From contig JAIWNN010000140.1 of the NCBI GenBank assembly GCA_020216805.1, positions 1 through 14,482 on the forward strand: 14,482 nt of DNA. Reading direction: 5' to 3'. Source of the DNA: Desulfarculus sp. GTDB taxonomy: Bacteria > Desulfobacterota > Desulfarculia > Desulfarculales > Desulfarculaceae. The notes beneath the pieces were generated by a model that was given only the letters and a program-made list of their open reading frames with translations, did no database searches and was not told the DNA's origin. A program made the position numbers and the translations under genes. This document shows positions 1 to 6,691 of this stretch, piece after piece (the stretch's first letter is position 1; the number at the start of each line of letters is the position of its first letter).

Positions 1-251
1 CGAGCCAGGCGGTGGGCCGACTCGCCGCCGCCCACCTCGGCCCCCAGGTCCAGCCACTGCACCGGCTTGCCCCGCAGCCAGGCCTTGACGCTTTCGGGCG
101 TGCGGGTCTCCAGTCGGGTCACCACCGCCGCCTCGGGCGCCAGTCCCCGGCCGGGCTCGGCCAGCTCCACCTGGGCCGCGCGGGCCACCATCTCCCGGTC
201 CAGGCCCTCCAGCCCGGGGCCTTCCAGCCAGATCAGCGCCGGCCTAGGCAT
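1..251 (-). CDS. Unrecognised protein downstream of HdrA-like gene (3' end outside window)
   Basis: This open frame reads leftward and leaves the window after 83 codons, so only its N-terminus (MPRPALIWLEGPGLEGLD...) is visible. The ATG overlaps the stop of the HdrA-like gene by 8 bases (ATGCCTAG), and a good Shine-Dalgarno, GGGAGG at 258-263 read on the minus strand, sits 6 bases before it; both support translation coupled to the HdrA-like gene. The visible part has no cysteine, no signal peptide and no membrane segment. It reads as a soluble alternating beta/alpha start with many Ala, Gly and Glu residues. I do not recognise the family. Position suggests a partner of the flavoprotein, for example an electron-transfer subunit, but nothing in the visible residues shows this. 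Confidence 0.6.
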   Translation of the reverse strand, partial: MPRPALIWLEGPGLEGLDREMVARAAQVELAEPGRGLAPEAAVVTRLETRTPESVKAWLRGKPVQWLDLGAEVGGGESAHRLA

Positions 252-1323
252 GGGCGGCCTCCCGGTTCTCGCCGCGCAGATGGGCGGCGGCCAGGGCCGC
301 GGCCAGGGCGGCGTGGTCGATGGACTCGTTGATGGAGCGCGGGCCGGAGGCGGTGCCGGCCAGGTAGACCCCGGCCGCGCCGGATTCGGCCCCGCCCCCG
401 CCCAGGCCCAGAAAGCCGTCGGCGTCGCGGGCCAGGCCGAAGAGCTCGGCCAGGGCGGCGGCGGCCAGGGGCGGCTCCAGCCCGGTGGAGAGCACCACCC
501 GGTCGAACTCCCGCGCCAGCGGCTGCTGGTCCGGTCCGGCGTAGACCGCCTCCGGCCCGCCCGCCCCGGCCCGGACCTCGCCCGGGATGGCGCGCACGAA
601 CTCGAAGTCGGCCCGCATGGCCGCCAGTTCCTCGCGCCAGGCCGGGCCGTAGTCCTGCACGTCCATGTGGAAGAAGGTCACCTGGCGCTCCGGCTCCAGG
701 AAACGGGCCAGGCGGGCCAGGCGCAGGGCGAAGCCGCAGCAGACCCGGGAGCAGTAGGCGTGGCCCAGGACCTCGTCGCGGGAGCCCACGCACTGAATGA
801 AGGCCAGGCGGCGGGCCTCGGCCGGCAGGGTCCCGTCCTTGAGCTGGCGCTCCAGCTCGCCGGCGCTCAGCACCCCCGGCACCCGACCATGGCCGAAGCG
901 GCTCTTGCGCCCGGCCGCGAAGGGCTGGTGCCCCACCGCCAGGATCACCGCCCCGGCGCTCAGGGTCCGGCGGGCGGCCAGGGCCTCCACCGGCTCGCCG
1001 GCCCCGGTCCCATCCACCGGCTGGGGAGCCAGGTCAACCTCCCAGCCCCGGTCCCGGACCCGAGCCCCCACCGCCAGGGCGCCACCCAGGAAGGCGATGC
1101 TGGGGCGGCTGAACGCCTCGCGCAGCAGGTCGCCCACCCGGCAGGCCCCGCAGCGGGCGCAGACGCTGGTGGCCTTGCAGCAGAACTCCGCCGCCCGGCC
1201 GCCCAGACGCCCGGTTTTTTCCACCACCAGGCTGGGCACTCCCCGGCGGTCCAGCTCCACCGCCGCCGCCAGCCCGGCCACCCCGCCCCCCAGGATCAGA
1301 ACCGGTGTTTTGTCCGAGGTCAA
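244..1323 (-). CDS. Short HdrA-like FAD/iron-sulfur oxidoreductase
   Basis: A 359-residue relative of heterodisulfide reductase subunit A. The N-terminus has the FAD dinucleotide fold GGGVAG (12-17), followed by a cysteine cluster (Cys48, 49, 55, 58, 61; CARCGAC). The HdrA signature follows: FIQCVGSRD (Cys178) and YCSRVCC (Cys191, 195, 196). A C-terminal FAD-binding segment, GTASGPRSINESIDHA, lies at 323-338. HdrA proteins move electrons between low-potential Fe-S carriers and can bifurcate them at the flavin. Full-length HdrA is usually much longer and has extra C-terminal ferredoxin clusters; these are absent here, so this is a compact form. The start is TTG with GGGAGG 5 bases upstream; the nearby ATG is out of frame and stops at once. 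It is divergent from the dehydratase operon, so supplying or removing electrons for that pathway is a reasonable inference. Cytoplasmic. Confidence 0.85.
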   Translation of the reverse strand: MTSDKTPVLILGGGVAGLAAAVELDRRGVPSLVVEKTGRLGGRAAEFCCKATSVCARCGACRVGDLLREAFSRPSIAFLGGALAVGARVRDRGWEVDLAPQPVDGTGAGEPVEALAARRTLSAGAVILAVGHQPFAAGRKSRFGHGRVPGVLSAGELERQLKDGTLPAEARRLAFIQCVGSRDEVLGHAYCSRVCCGFALRLARLARFLEPERQVTFFHMDVQDYGPAWREELAAMRADFEFVRAIPGEVRAGAGGPEAVYAGPDQQPLAREFDRVVLSTGLEPPLAAAALAELFGLARDADGFLGLGGGGAESGAAGVYLAGTASGPRSINESIDHAALAAALAAAHLRGENREAAHA

Positions 1324-1392
1324 CTCATCCTCCCGCGGGCGTCATCCAGCCAGGTCGCGCCTCCGCCAGCGCCCCCTCGCCGCTTCCGCTTT

Positions 1393-1407
1393 GGGCTTGA
1401 CAAGCCC
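1393..1407. promoter_or_regulatory. Palindrome overlapping the -35 box
   Basis: The sequence GGGCTTG-A-CAAGCCC is a perfect 7+7 palindrome with one central base. It contains the -35 hexamer TTGACA of the plus-strand promoter, and AAGCCC occurs again at 1411-1416. A repressor bound here would block RNA polymerase. The operator role is inferred from symmetry and position only. Confidence 0.45.
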
Positions 1408-1426
1408 CTTAAGCCCTGTCTATATT
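1397..1426 (+). promoter_or_regulatory. Sigma-70-type promoter of the dehydratase operon
   Basis: The -35 box TTGACA (1397-1402) is a perfect consensus and the -10 box TATATT (1421-1426) matches 5 of 6, with an 18-base spacer. It stands out because it is AT-rich in a very GC-rich window. The expected start of transcription is about 1432-1434, giving a leader of about 125 bases before the dehydratase start at 1557. Confidence 0.75.
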
Positions 1427-1428
1427 GC

Positions 1429-1457
1429 AGATTAGCTAGATTGTAGCTAAGTTGTAA
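1429..1457 (-). promoter_or_regulatory. Possible divergent promoter for the HdrA-like gene
   Basis: Read on the minus strand, TTACAA (1457-1452) and TAATCT (1434-1429) are spaced by 17 bases. The -10 match is poor (3 of 6). It is offered because the HdrA-like gene needs a promoter in this 233-base interval and this is the only AT-rich part. If right, it is embedded in the same operator as the plus-strand promoter. Confidence 0.3.
1432..1450. promoter_or_regulatory. Candidate operator at the transcription start
   Basis: TTAGCTA and TAGCTAA are perfect inverted repeats of 7 bases separated by GATTG, placed just after the -10 box and over the predicted start site. This is a classic place and size for a TetR-, GntR- or MarR-type repressor site. 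Two copies of TTGTA, at 1441-1445 and 1452-1456, lie 11 bases apart. No regulator gene is in the window. Confidence 0.6.
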
Positions 1458-1543
1458 CCATCCTGTCCACCCCGAAATTCAACCGCCGCCGCGAAAAGCC
1501 GGAATGGGGCTGGCGCTGGCGGCGATGCCGGTCCACGGCCAAT

Positions 1544-1548
1544 GGGAG
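1544..1548 (+). promoter_or_regulatory. Ribosome binding site that fixes the dehydratase start
   Basis: GGGAG lies 8 bases before the ATG at 1557. The alternative in-frame ATG at 1542 overlaps this site and has no Shine-Dalgarno of its own, so 1557 is preferred. Confidence 0.65.
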
Positions 1549-1556
1549 ACGCCTCC

Positions 1557-2792
1557 ATGCCCGACGCCCCGCCGCCGATCAAGGCCACCAAGAAGATGAA
1601 GGAGCTCATGGCCGGGCACTTCCTGGGCCTGGACCAGGCCGCCCGCGAGGGCCGGCCCAAGGTCGCCTGGTGCACCAGCGTGGGGCCGGCCGAATTGCTG
1701 CACGCCATGGGCTTTGCGGTCTATTATCCCGAGAACCACGGGGCGTTGTTGGGCGCCACCCGCATGGCCACCGAAGTTATACCCACCGCCAACGCGGCCG
1801 GCTACTCGCCCGACATCTGCTCCTACCTCACCGCCGACGTGGGCGCGTTCCTCAAGGGCGTCACCCCGCTGACCCAGGCCTATGGCATCGCCACGGTGCC
1901 CAAGGCCGACGTGCTGGTCTTCAACACCAACCAGTGCCGCGACGTGGAGGACTGGTTCGCCTTCTACGCCCGTCACTGGAACGTCCCCATCGTGGGGGTG
2001 CGCAGTCATCGCGGCCTGGGCGAGGTCAAGGCCCACCACGTGGCCGACATCGTGGCCCAGTTCAAGGATCTGATTCCCACCCTGGAGCAGGTCGGCGGCA
2101 ACAAGTTCGACATCGACCGCCTGCGCGAGACGGTGCGGCTGTCCAAGGAGTGCACCCTGCGCTGGCGGCGGGTGCTGGAGTTGGCCGCCCGGATTCCCAG
2201 CCCCATGACCTTCTTCGACCACACCATCCACATGGCCCCGGCGGTGGTCCTGCGCGGCTTGCCCGAGGCGGTGGAATACTACGATCTCCTCCTGGCCGAG
2301 ATGGAGCAGCGCATCGCCGACGGCGTCGCGGCGGTGCCGGGCGAGCGCCATCGCCTGTACTGGGAGGGCATGCCGGTCTGGGGCCGACTGCGCATGCTCA
2401 GCGATCTTCTGAGCCAGGCCCAGGCGGCGGTGGTGGCCAGCACCTACTGCAACTCCTGGATTTTCGACGCCTTCGACGAGCGCGAGCCTTTCGAGTCCAT
2501 GGCCCGGGCCTATCTGGAGCTCTTTATCGTGCGTGACGACGAATACAAGGAGCGCTACATCCAACAGTGGGTGGAGCGCTTCGGGGTCAAGGGCGTCATT
2601 TTCCACGACGCCAAGACCTGCCCCAACAACAGCAACAACCGCTACGCCATGCCCCAGCGCCTGGCCCGGAAGCTGGGGCTCTCCACCCTGGTGCTCAACG
2701 GCGACCTCAACGATCTGCGGCTGTTCAGCGACGAGCAGGCCAAGACCAACCTGGAGGCCTTCGTGGAGCAGATGGAGGAGCTGGCCGCGTGA
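1557..2792 (+). CDS. 2-hydroxyacyl-CoA dehydratase / benzoyl-CoA reductase family catalytic subunit
   Basis: A 411-residue soluble protein of the HgdB/FldC/BcrB-type family, whose members use a low-potential [4Fe-4S] cluster for radical dehydration of 2-hydroxyacyl-CoA or for reduction of aromatic-CoA rings. Family landmarks are WCTSVGPAELLHAMG (Cys39), YYPENHGALLGA (57-68), DICSYLTADVG (Cys88), LYWEGMPVWGRL (267-278) and FHDAKTCPNN (Cys355), then GDLNDLRLFSDEQ. Cys39, Cys88 and Cys355 are the likely cluster ligands; Cys127, Cys199 and Cys298 are also present. The next gene is the matching ATP-dependent activase, with overlapping stop and start. Characterised enzymes normally have two related large subunits; only one is here, so it may be homomeric like the double-cubane cluster protein or E. 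coli YjiM, or its partner may lie elsewhere. Substrate unknown. Confidence 0.85.
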   Translation: MPDAPPPIKATKKMKELMAGHFLGLDQAAREGRPKVAWCTSVGPAELLHAMGFAVYYPENHGALLGATRMATEVIPTANAAGYSPDICSYLTADVGAFLKGVTPLTQAYGIATVPKADVLVFNTNQCRDVEDWFAFYARHWNVPIVGVRSHRGLGEVKAHHVADIVAQFKDLIPTLEQVGGNKFDIDRLRETVRLSKECTLRWRRVLELAARIPSPMTFFDHTIHMAPAVVLRGLPEAVEYYDLLLAEMEQRIADGVAAVPGERHRLYWEGMPVWGRLRMLSDLLSQAQAAVVASTYCNSWIFDAFDEREPFESMARAYLELFIVRDDEYKERYIQQWVERFGVKGVIFHDAKTCPNNSNNRYAMPQRLARKLGLSTLVLNGDLNDLRLFSDEQAKTNLEAFVEQMEELAA

Positions 2793-3571
2793 AGCTGGCC
2801 GCGGGCATCGACATCGGCGCGGCGGCCACCAAGGCCGCCGTGCTGGACCCGATGGGCCGCCTGCTGGGCGGGGCGGTGCTGCGCACCGGGGTGGACTTCG
2901 CCCTGGCCGGGGCCCGCGCCCTGGACGAGGCCCTGGCCCAAGCCGGGGCCCGGCCCGAGGAACTGACCGCCGTCTTCGCCTGCGGCTACGGCCGCAAGAA
3001 CCTCCCCCTGGCCAACGAGACCCGCACCGAGATCGCCGCCCACGCCGCGGCGGCCTATCATTTCTTTCCCCGCGCCCTGACCGTCATCGACATCGGCGGC
3101 CAGGACAACAAGATCATCAAGGTCAACGCCCAGGGCCAGCGCATCGACTTCAAGATGAACCGCAAGTGCGCCGCCGGCACCGGGGCCTTTCTGGAGGAGA
3201 TGGCCCTGCGCCTGGACTTGCCCTTGGAACGCATGGATTCCCTTGCCCGCCAGGCCGAGGACGAGGCCCGTCTGGGGGCCTTCTGCACCGTCTTCACCGC
3301 CACCGAGGTCCTGGGCAGGATCCGTGAGGGCGCGCCCCTCGCGGCCCTGGTCAAGGGCCTGTTCCGCAGCGTCATCAAGCGCGTCCTGGAAATGGACTCC
3401 ATCCAGGGAGCCGTGGTCATGACCGGGGGGGTCGTGGCCCACAATCCCTATCTGGTGGAGATGATGGCCCAGGAGCTGGGCCGCGAGGTCCTGACCCCGC
3501 CCCAGCCCCAATTGGCCGGGGCCATCGGCGCAGCGCTTTTGGCGCTGCGCTCCCGCGAACCGGCGCGCTAA
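2789..3571 (+). CDS. ATP-dependent activator (activase) of the dehydratase/reductase
   Basis: A 260-residue ASKHA-fold ATPase of the HgdC/FldI/BcrA-D family. Such proteins carry one [4Fe-4S] cluster across a homodimer and, on ATP hydrolysis, push one electron into the catalytic subunit. The phosphate-1 motif GIDIGAAATKAAV (6-18), phosphate-2 motif IDIGGQDNKII (100-110) and cluster motifs NRKCAAGTGAFLEE (Cys127) and AFCTVFTATEV (Cys166) are intact. Spacing and length match Acidaminococcus HgdC, where I recall Cys127 and Cys166 as the ligands. The adenosine-binding MTGGVVAHNPYLV is at 211-223. The GTG start overlaps the previous stop (GTGA), with GGAGGAG 8 bases upstream; a longer in-frame extension back to 2567 only reads across the dehydratase gene. 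The partner is almost certainly the upstream gene product. The electron donor (ferredoxin, flavodoxin or the HdrA-like protein) is not shown. Confidence 0.92.
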   Translation: MKLAAGIDIGAAATKAAVLDPMGRLLGGAVLRTGVDFALAGARALDEALAQAGARPEELTAVFACGYGRKNLPLANETRTEIAAHAAAAYHFFPRALTVIDIGGQDNKIIKVNAQGQRIDFKMNRKCAAGTGAFLEEMALRLDLPLERMDSLARQAEDEARLGAFCTVFTATEVLGRIREGAPLAALVKGLFRSVIKRVLEMDSIQGAVVMTGGVVAHNPYLVEMMAQELGREVLTPPQPQLAGAIGAALLALRSREPAR

Positions 3572-3640
3572 GGCAACCGGCCGGGCGCGGGAGTCCTCCC
3601 GTCGCCAGGCGCCAACAAACCGGGCAGGGAGGATCGTCTG
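3572..3640 (+). other. Short intra-operon gap with small hairpin
   Basis: The 69-base gap holds CGGGAG/CTCCCG (3588-3601), a small hairpin without a following T run, and AGGGAGGA (3626-3633) as the ribosome site of the ligase. No promoter is evident, so read-through from the activase is likely. Confidence 0.35.
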
Positions 3641-5224
3641 ATGAGTCGCTGGCTGCATGTGGGTGACATTCTACGGGTGAACGCCACGCTGTATCCCAAC
3701 AAGGAGGGGGCCGCGGATCTCCACCGCTCCCTGACCTTCAAGCAATGGAACGAACGTTGCTGCCGTTTGGCCAACGGGCTGTTGGCCCGGGGGCTCAAAA
3801 AGGGCGACCGGGTGGCGATCCTGGCCTACAACTGCCTGGAGTGGCTGGAGATCTACGGGGCTTTCGCCAAGAGCGGCCTCATCGCGGTGCCGATCATGTT
3901 CCGCCTGCCTCCGGCCGAGTACACCTACATCGTCAACAACGCCGAGTGCGCGGCCTTCATCGTGGAAAAGCCCTTCGCCGCCGACCTGGACGGGGCCAAG
4001 GACGACCTGGAAACGGTCCCCGTCGACCGCTACTTCTATTTCGGCGAGGGCCCGGCTCCGGCCGGCTACACCCACCTGGAGGACGTCTTCGCCGCCGGCG
4101 ACCCCGGCGAACCGCCGGTCAAGGTCAAGGACGACGACATCTGGATCATCATGTACACCTCCGGCACCACCGGCCGGCCCAAGGGCGTGGTGCGCACCCA
4201 CGAGTCCTTCACCGCCCAGTACTTCACCAACGTGGCCGCCCTGGAATTCCGTCACGACGACCGCGGCCTTTTGGTGATGCCGATGTGCCACATCAACAGC
4301 GTCTACTACTCCTTCGTCTTCACCACCATCGGGGCCACGGCCATGGTCTACAACATGGTTTCCTTCGACCCCGAACACATGATCAAGACCCTGGCCGAGA
4401 TGCGGGTCACCTTCACCTCCCTGGTCCCCACCCACTACATCATGATGCTGGCCCTGCCCGACGAGGTCAAAGCCAAGTACAACGTGGATTGCGTCAAGAA
4501 GCTGATGATCAGCTCGGCCCCGGCCCGGCGCGACACCAAGCTGGCCATCATGGAGTACTTCAAAAACAGCCAGCTCTACGAGGCCTACGGCTCCACCGAG
4601 GCCGGGCTGGTCACCCTGCTGCTGCCCCACGAGCAGTTCGACAAGCTGGGATCCATCGGCCGCGAGATCCCGGGCACCGACTTGATCAAGATCCTGGACG
4701 AGGATGGCAACGAACTGGGGGCCAACCAGGTGGGCGAGCTCTACTCGCGCACCCCCATGGTCTTCGACTACTACTGGAAGCTTCCCGAGCAGACCGAGGC
4801 CGCCTTCCGCGGCGAGTACTTCAGCGCCGGCGACATGGCCTACCGCGACGAGGAGGGCTACTACTATCTCGTCGACCGCAAGAAGAACATGATCATCACC
4901 GGCGGGGAGAACGTCTATCCCTCGGAGGTGGAGAACTGCATCGGAGGCCACCCGGCGGTCAAGGACGTGGCGGTGATCGGGGTGCCGGACGCCAAATGGG
5001 GCGAGGCGGTCACCGCCATCGTGATTTTGCACCAGGGCTATGAGCCCAGCCCCGAGCTGGCCCAGGAGCTCAGCGAGTTCACCAAAGGCAAGATCGCCGG
5101 CTTCAAGCGCCCCAAGAAGATCGAATTCATCGCCGAGGCCGACATGCCTCGCACCGGGACCGGCAAGATCCTGCACCGGGTCTTGCGCGAGCGTTACGGC
5201 CACTGGGCCGACCACAAGCATTAG
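3641..5224 (+). CDS. AMP-forming acyl-CoA ligase (class I adenylate-forming enzyme)
   Basis: A 527-residue acyl-CoA synthetase that would activate a carboxylic acid to its CoA thioester through an acyl-AMP. The ATP-binding loop MYTSGTTGRPKG is at 171-182, the second motif YEAYGSTEAGLV follows in mid-protein, and the hinge region has LVDRKKNMIITGGENVYPSEVE-type sequence. The C-terminal catalytic lysine is Lys509 in PRTGTGKILHRVL. Length and motifs are complete. It resembles medium/long-chain, carnitine- or aromatic-acid-CoA ligases, and the substrate cannot be chosen from the sequence. AGGGAGGA lies 7 bases before the ATG. In this operon it most likely makes the CoA ester that feeds the dehydratase/reductase or the thiolase. 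Cytoplasmic, with no signal peptide. Confidence 0.92.
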   Translation: MSRWLHVGDILRVNATLYPNKEGAADLHRSLTFKQWNERCCRLANGLLARGLKKGDRVAILAYNCLEWLEIYGAFAKSGLIAVPIMFRLPPAEYTYIVNNAECAAFIVEKPFAADLDGAKDDLETVPVDRYFYFGEGPAPAGYTHLEDVFAAGDPGEPPVKVKDDDIWIIMYTSGTTGRPKGVVRTHESFTAQYFTNVAALEFRHDDRGLLVMPMCHINSVYYSFVFTTIGATAMVYNMVSFDPEHMIKTLAEMRVTFTSLVPTHYIMMLALPDEVKAKYNVDCVKKLMISSAPARRDTKLAIMEYFKNSQLYEAYGSTEAGLVTLLLPHEQFDKLGSIGREIPGTDLIKILDEDGNELGANQVGELYSRTPMVFDYYWKLPEQTEAAFRGEYFSAGDMAYRDEEGYYYLVDRKKNMIITGGENVYPSEVENCIGGHPAVKDVAVIGVPDAKWGEAVTAIVILHQGYEPSPELAQELSEFTKGKIAGFKRPKKIEFIAEADMPRTGTGKILHRVLRERYGHWADHKH

Positions 5225-5354
5225 CCGGCACCTTGCCCGGCCGGGGCGCGGGCTCCGGCCGGAGCTTGGAGGTCTTCGGCGCGACGCGACCCCAACGGCG
5301 GGAAGGCATATCTCCTCCGCCGATCGATCCGTTCACCAGCCCAAGGAGCAAGAC
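5225..5354 (+). other. 130-base gap between ligase and thiolase genes
   Basis: The gap is GC-rich and holds a perfect 14-base palindrome GCTCCGGCCGGAGC (5252-5265), possibly an RNA-processing or stabilising hairpin, and AAGGAG (5343-5348), which is 6 bases before the thiolase ATG. I see no convincing promoter and no small reading frame with a ribosome site. Confidence 0.3.
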
Positions 5355-6548
5355 ATGTTCGACAAAGCCTATATCCCGCACAAAGGCTACTGGTCCTCGC
5401 CGTTTTCACGCTGGCAGATGAGCTTCCAGAACCAGCACCCCATCAGGCTGGCCGCCGAGACCACCAAGAAGTTCATGGAGCTGCGCGGGATCTCCCCCCA
5501 GGTCCTGGACGGCTGCGTCTTCGGCATGACCATCGGCATGCCTTCCTGGTTCTACGCCAACCCCTGGTACTGCGCCCTGATGGGCAACGACCGCATCAGC
5601 GGCCCCACCATCAGCCAGGCCTGCGCCACCGGCGCCACCAGCATCTACACCGGCGCGGTCGGGGTCCAGACCGGGACCTACTCCTGCGTCCTGGTGGCCA
5701 CCACCGATCGTTGCTCCAACGGCCCCCACACCGTCTGGCCCAACCCCCTGGGACCGGGTGGCGAGGTGATCCACGAAAACTGGCTGATGGACAACTTCAA
5801 CAAAGACCCCTACGGCGGCGAAGCCATGATCAAGACCGCCGAGAACGTGGCCGCCGACAACGGCGGGGTGAGCAAGGAGGAATCCGACGCCCTGGCCATC
5901 CGCCGCTACGAGCAGTACCTGATGTCCCTGGCCAACGACCGCGAGTTCCAGAAGGGCTACATGATCCCGGTGGAGATCGCTGTCAGCAAGAAAAAGACCA
6001 TCGTCGTCGAGACTGACGAGGGCGTCAGCCCCTGCACGCCAGAGGGCCTGGCCCCCCTGAAGCCAGTCGTCCCCGGTGGCTGCATCACCTTTGGCGCCCA
6101 AACCCACCCCGCCGACGGCAACGCCGGCCTCATCGTCACCACCAAGGACAAGGCCAAGGAGTTGAGCGCCGACAAGAGCGTCACCATCCAGGTGCTCAGC
6201 TACGGCTACGCCCGGGCCGAGAAGGCCCGCATGGCCGCCGCCGTCACCCCGGCCGCCCAGATGGCCCTGGCCAACGCCGGGGTGACCGTGGCCGACCTGG
6301 CCGCGGTCAAGACCCACAACCCCTTCAGCGTCAACGACATCATCATGGGCCGCCTGATGGGCATCCCCGAGGGCATTTTCAACAACTACGGCTCGTCCCT
6401 GGTCTTCGGCCACCCCCAGGGACCCACCGGCACCCGCTGCACCGTGGAGCTGATCGAGGAGCTGGTCAAGCTGGGCGGCGGCTACGGCCTGTTCGCCGGC
6501 TGCGCCGCCGGCGACACCGCCGCCGCGGTGGTGATCAAGGTTTCGTAA
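5355..6548 (+). CDS. Thiolase-family protein (probable acyl-CoA acyltransferase)
   Basis: A 397-residue thiolase, close to the usual family length. The nucleophilic cysteine is Cys90 in SQACATGATSIYTGA; the general-base histidine is His353 in FGHPQGPTGTR; the second cysteine is Cys383 in AGCAAGDTAAAV. The position that is NEAF in biosynthetic/degradative thiolases reads THNPFSVND (His321), closer to the HDxF form of SCP2-like thiolases. The C-terminal CxGGGxG motif is also changed to CAAGD. This suggests an unusual 3-oxoacyl-CoA substrate. It could cleave the pathway product with CoA, or condense two acyl-CoAs. The ATG at 5355 is chosen because AAGGAG lies 6 bases upstream and the protein begins at a normal thiolase N-terminus; the open frame extends back into the ligase gene only by chance. 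Last gene of the operon. Confidence 0.88.
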   Translation: MFDKAYIPHKGYWSSPFSRWQMSFQNQHPIRLAAETTKKFMELRGISPQVLDGCVFGMTIGMPSWFYANPWYCALMGNDRISGPTISQACATGATSIYTGAVGVQTGTYSCVLVATTDRCSNGPHTVWPNPLGPGGEVIHENWLMDNFNKDPYGGEAMIKTAENVAADNGGVSKEESDALAIRRYEQYLMSLANDREFQKGYMIPVEIAVSKKKTIVVETDEGVSPCTPEGLAPLKPVVPGGCITFGAQTHPADGNAGLIVTTKDKAKELSADKSVTIQVLSYGYARAEKARMAAAVTPAAQMALANAGVTVADLAAVKTHNPFSVNDIIMGRLMGIPEGIFNNYGSSLVFGHPQGPTGTRCTVELIEELVKLGGGYGLFAGCAAGDTAAAVVIKVS

Positions 6549-6560
6549 GCGAAAGCAAAG

Positions 6561-6599
6561 CCGGGGGAACCTTTTCGGTGCCCGAAAAGGTTCCCCCGG
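6561..6599. terminator. Perfect 18-bp stem palindrome, REP-like / bidirectional terminator
   Basis: CCGGGGGAACCTTTTCGG and its exact complement CCGAAAAGGTTCCCCCGG are separated by TGC, 12 bases after the thiolase stop. There is no T run after the stem on the plus strand, so this is not a textbook intrinsic terminator. The stem with following ACCCCCTCCAAAA resembles dispersed gene-end elements I associate with Desulfobacterota genomes. It lies between convergent genes and could stop transcription from both sides. Confidence 0.6.
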
Positions 6600-6691
6600 A
6601 CCCCCTCCAAAAGGGCGCTGGGTGGCTTAACCCAGACCGAAACGCTCGTCCGCGCGAGGGGCGCGGGCGGAAGAGCCTCTCTTGGCGGACG

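Noticed and set aside
67..1446. Long plus-strand frame opposite the HdrA-like gene
   Set aside because: Its protein is Gly/Ala/Pro/Arg-rich with no recognisable motif, while the opposite strand has clear HdrA motifs. It is a high-GC mirror frame.
1504..1599. Possible leader peptide (ATG at 1504) overlapping the dehydratase start
   Set aside because: No proper ribosome site, and its codons read into the dehydratase gene in another frame; chance in GC-rich DNA.
1479..2606. Long minus-strand frame across the dehydratase gene
   Set aside because: It mirrors a well-supported gene and is composed of His/Gly/Ala/Leu-rich sequence typical of antisense frames.
3671..5221. Minus-strand frame of over 500 codons opposite the acyl-CoA ligase
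   Set aside because: No family motif; the plus strand has all ligase motifs. Shadow frame.
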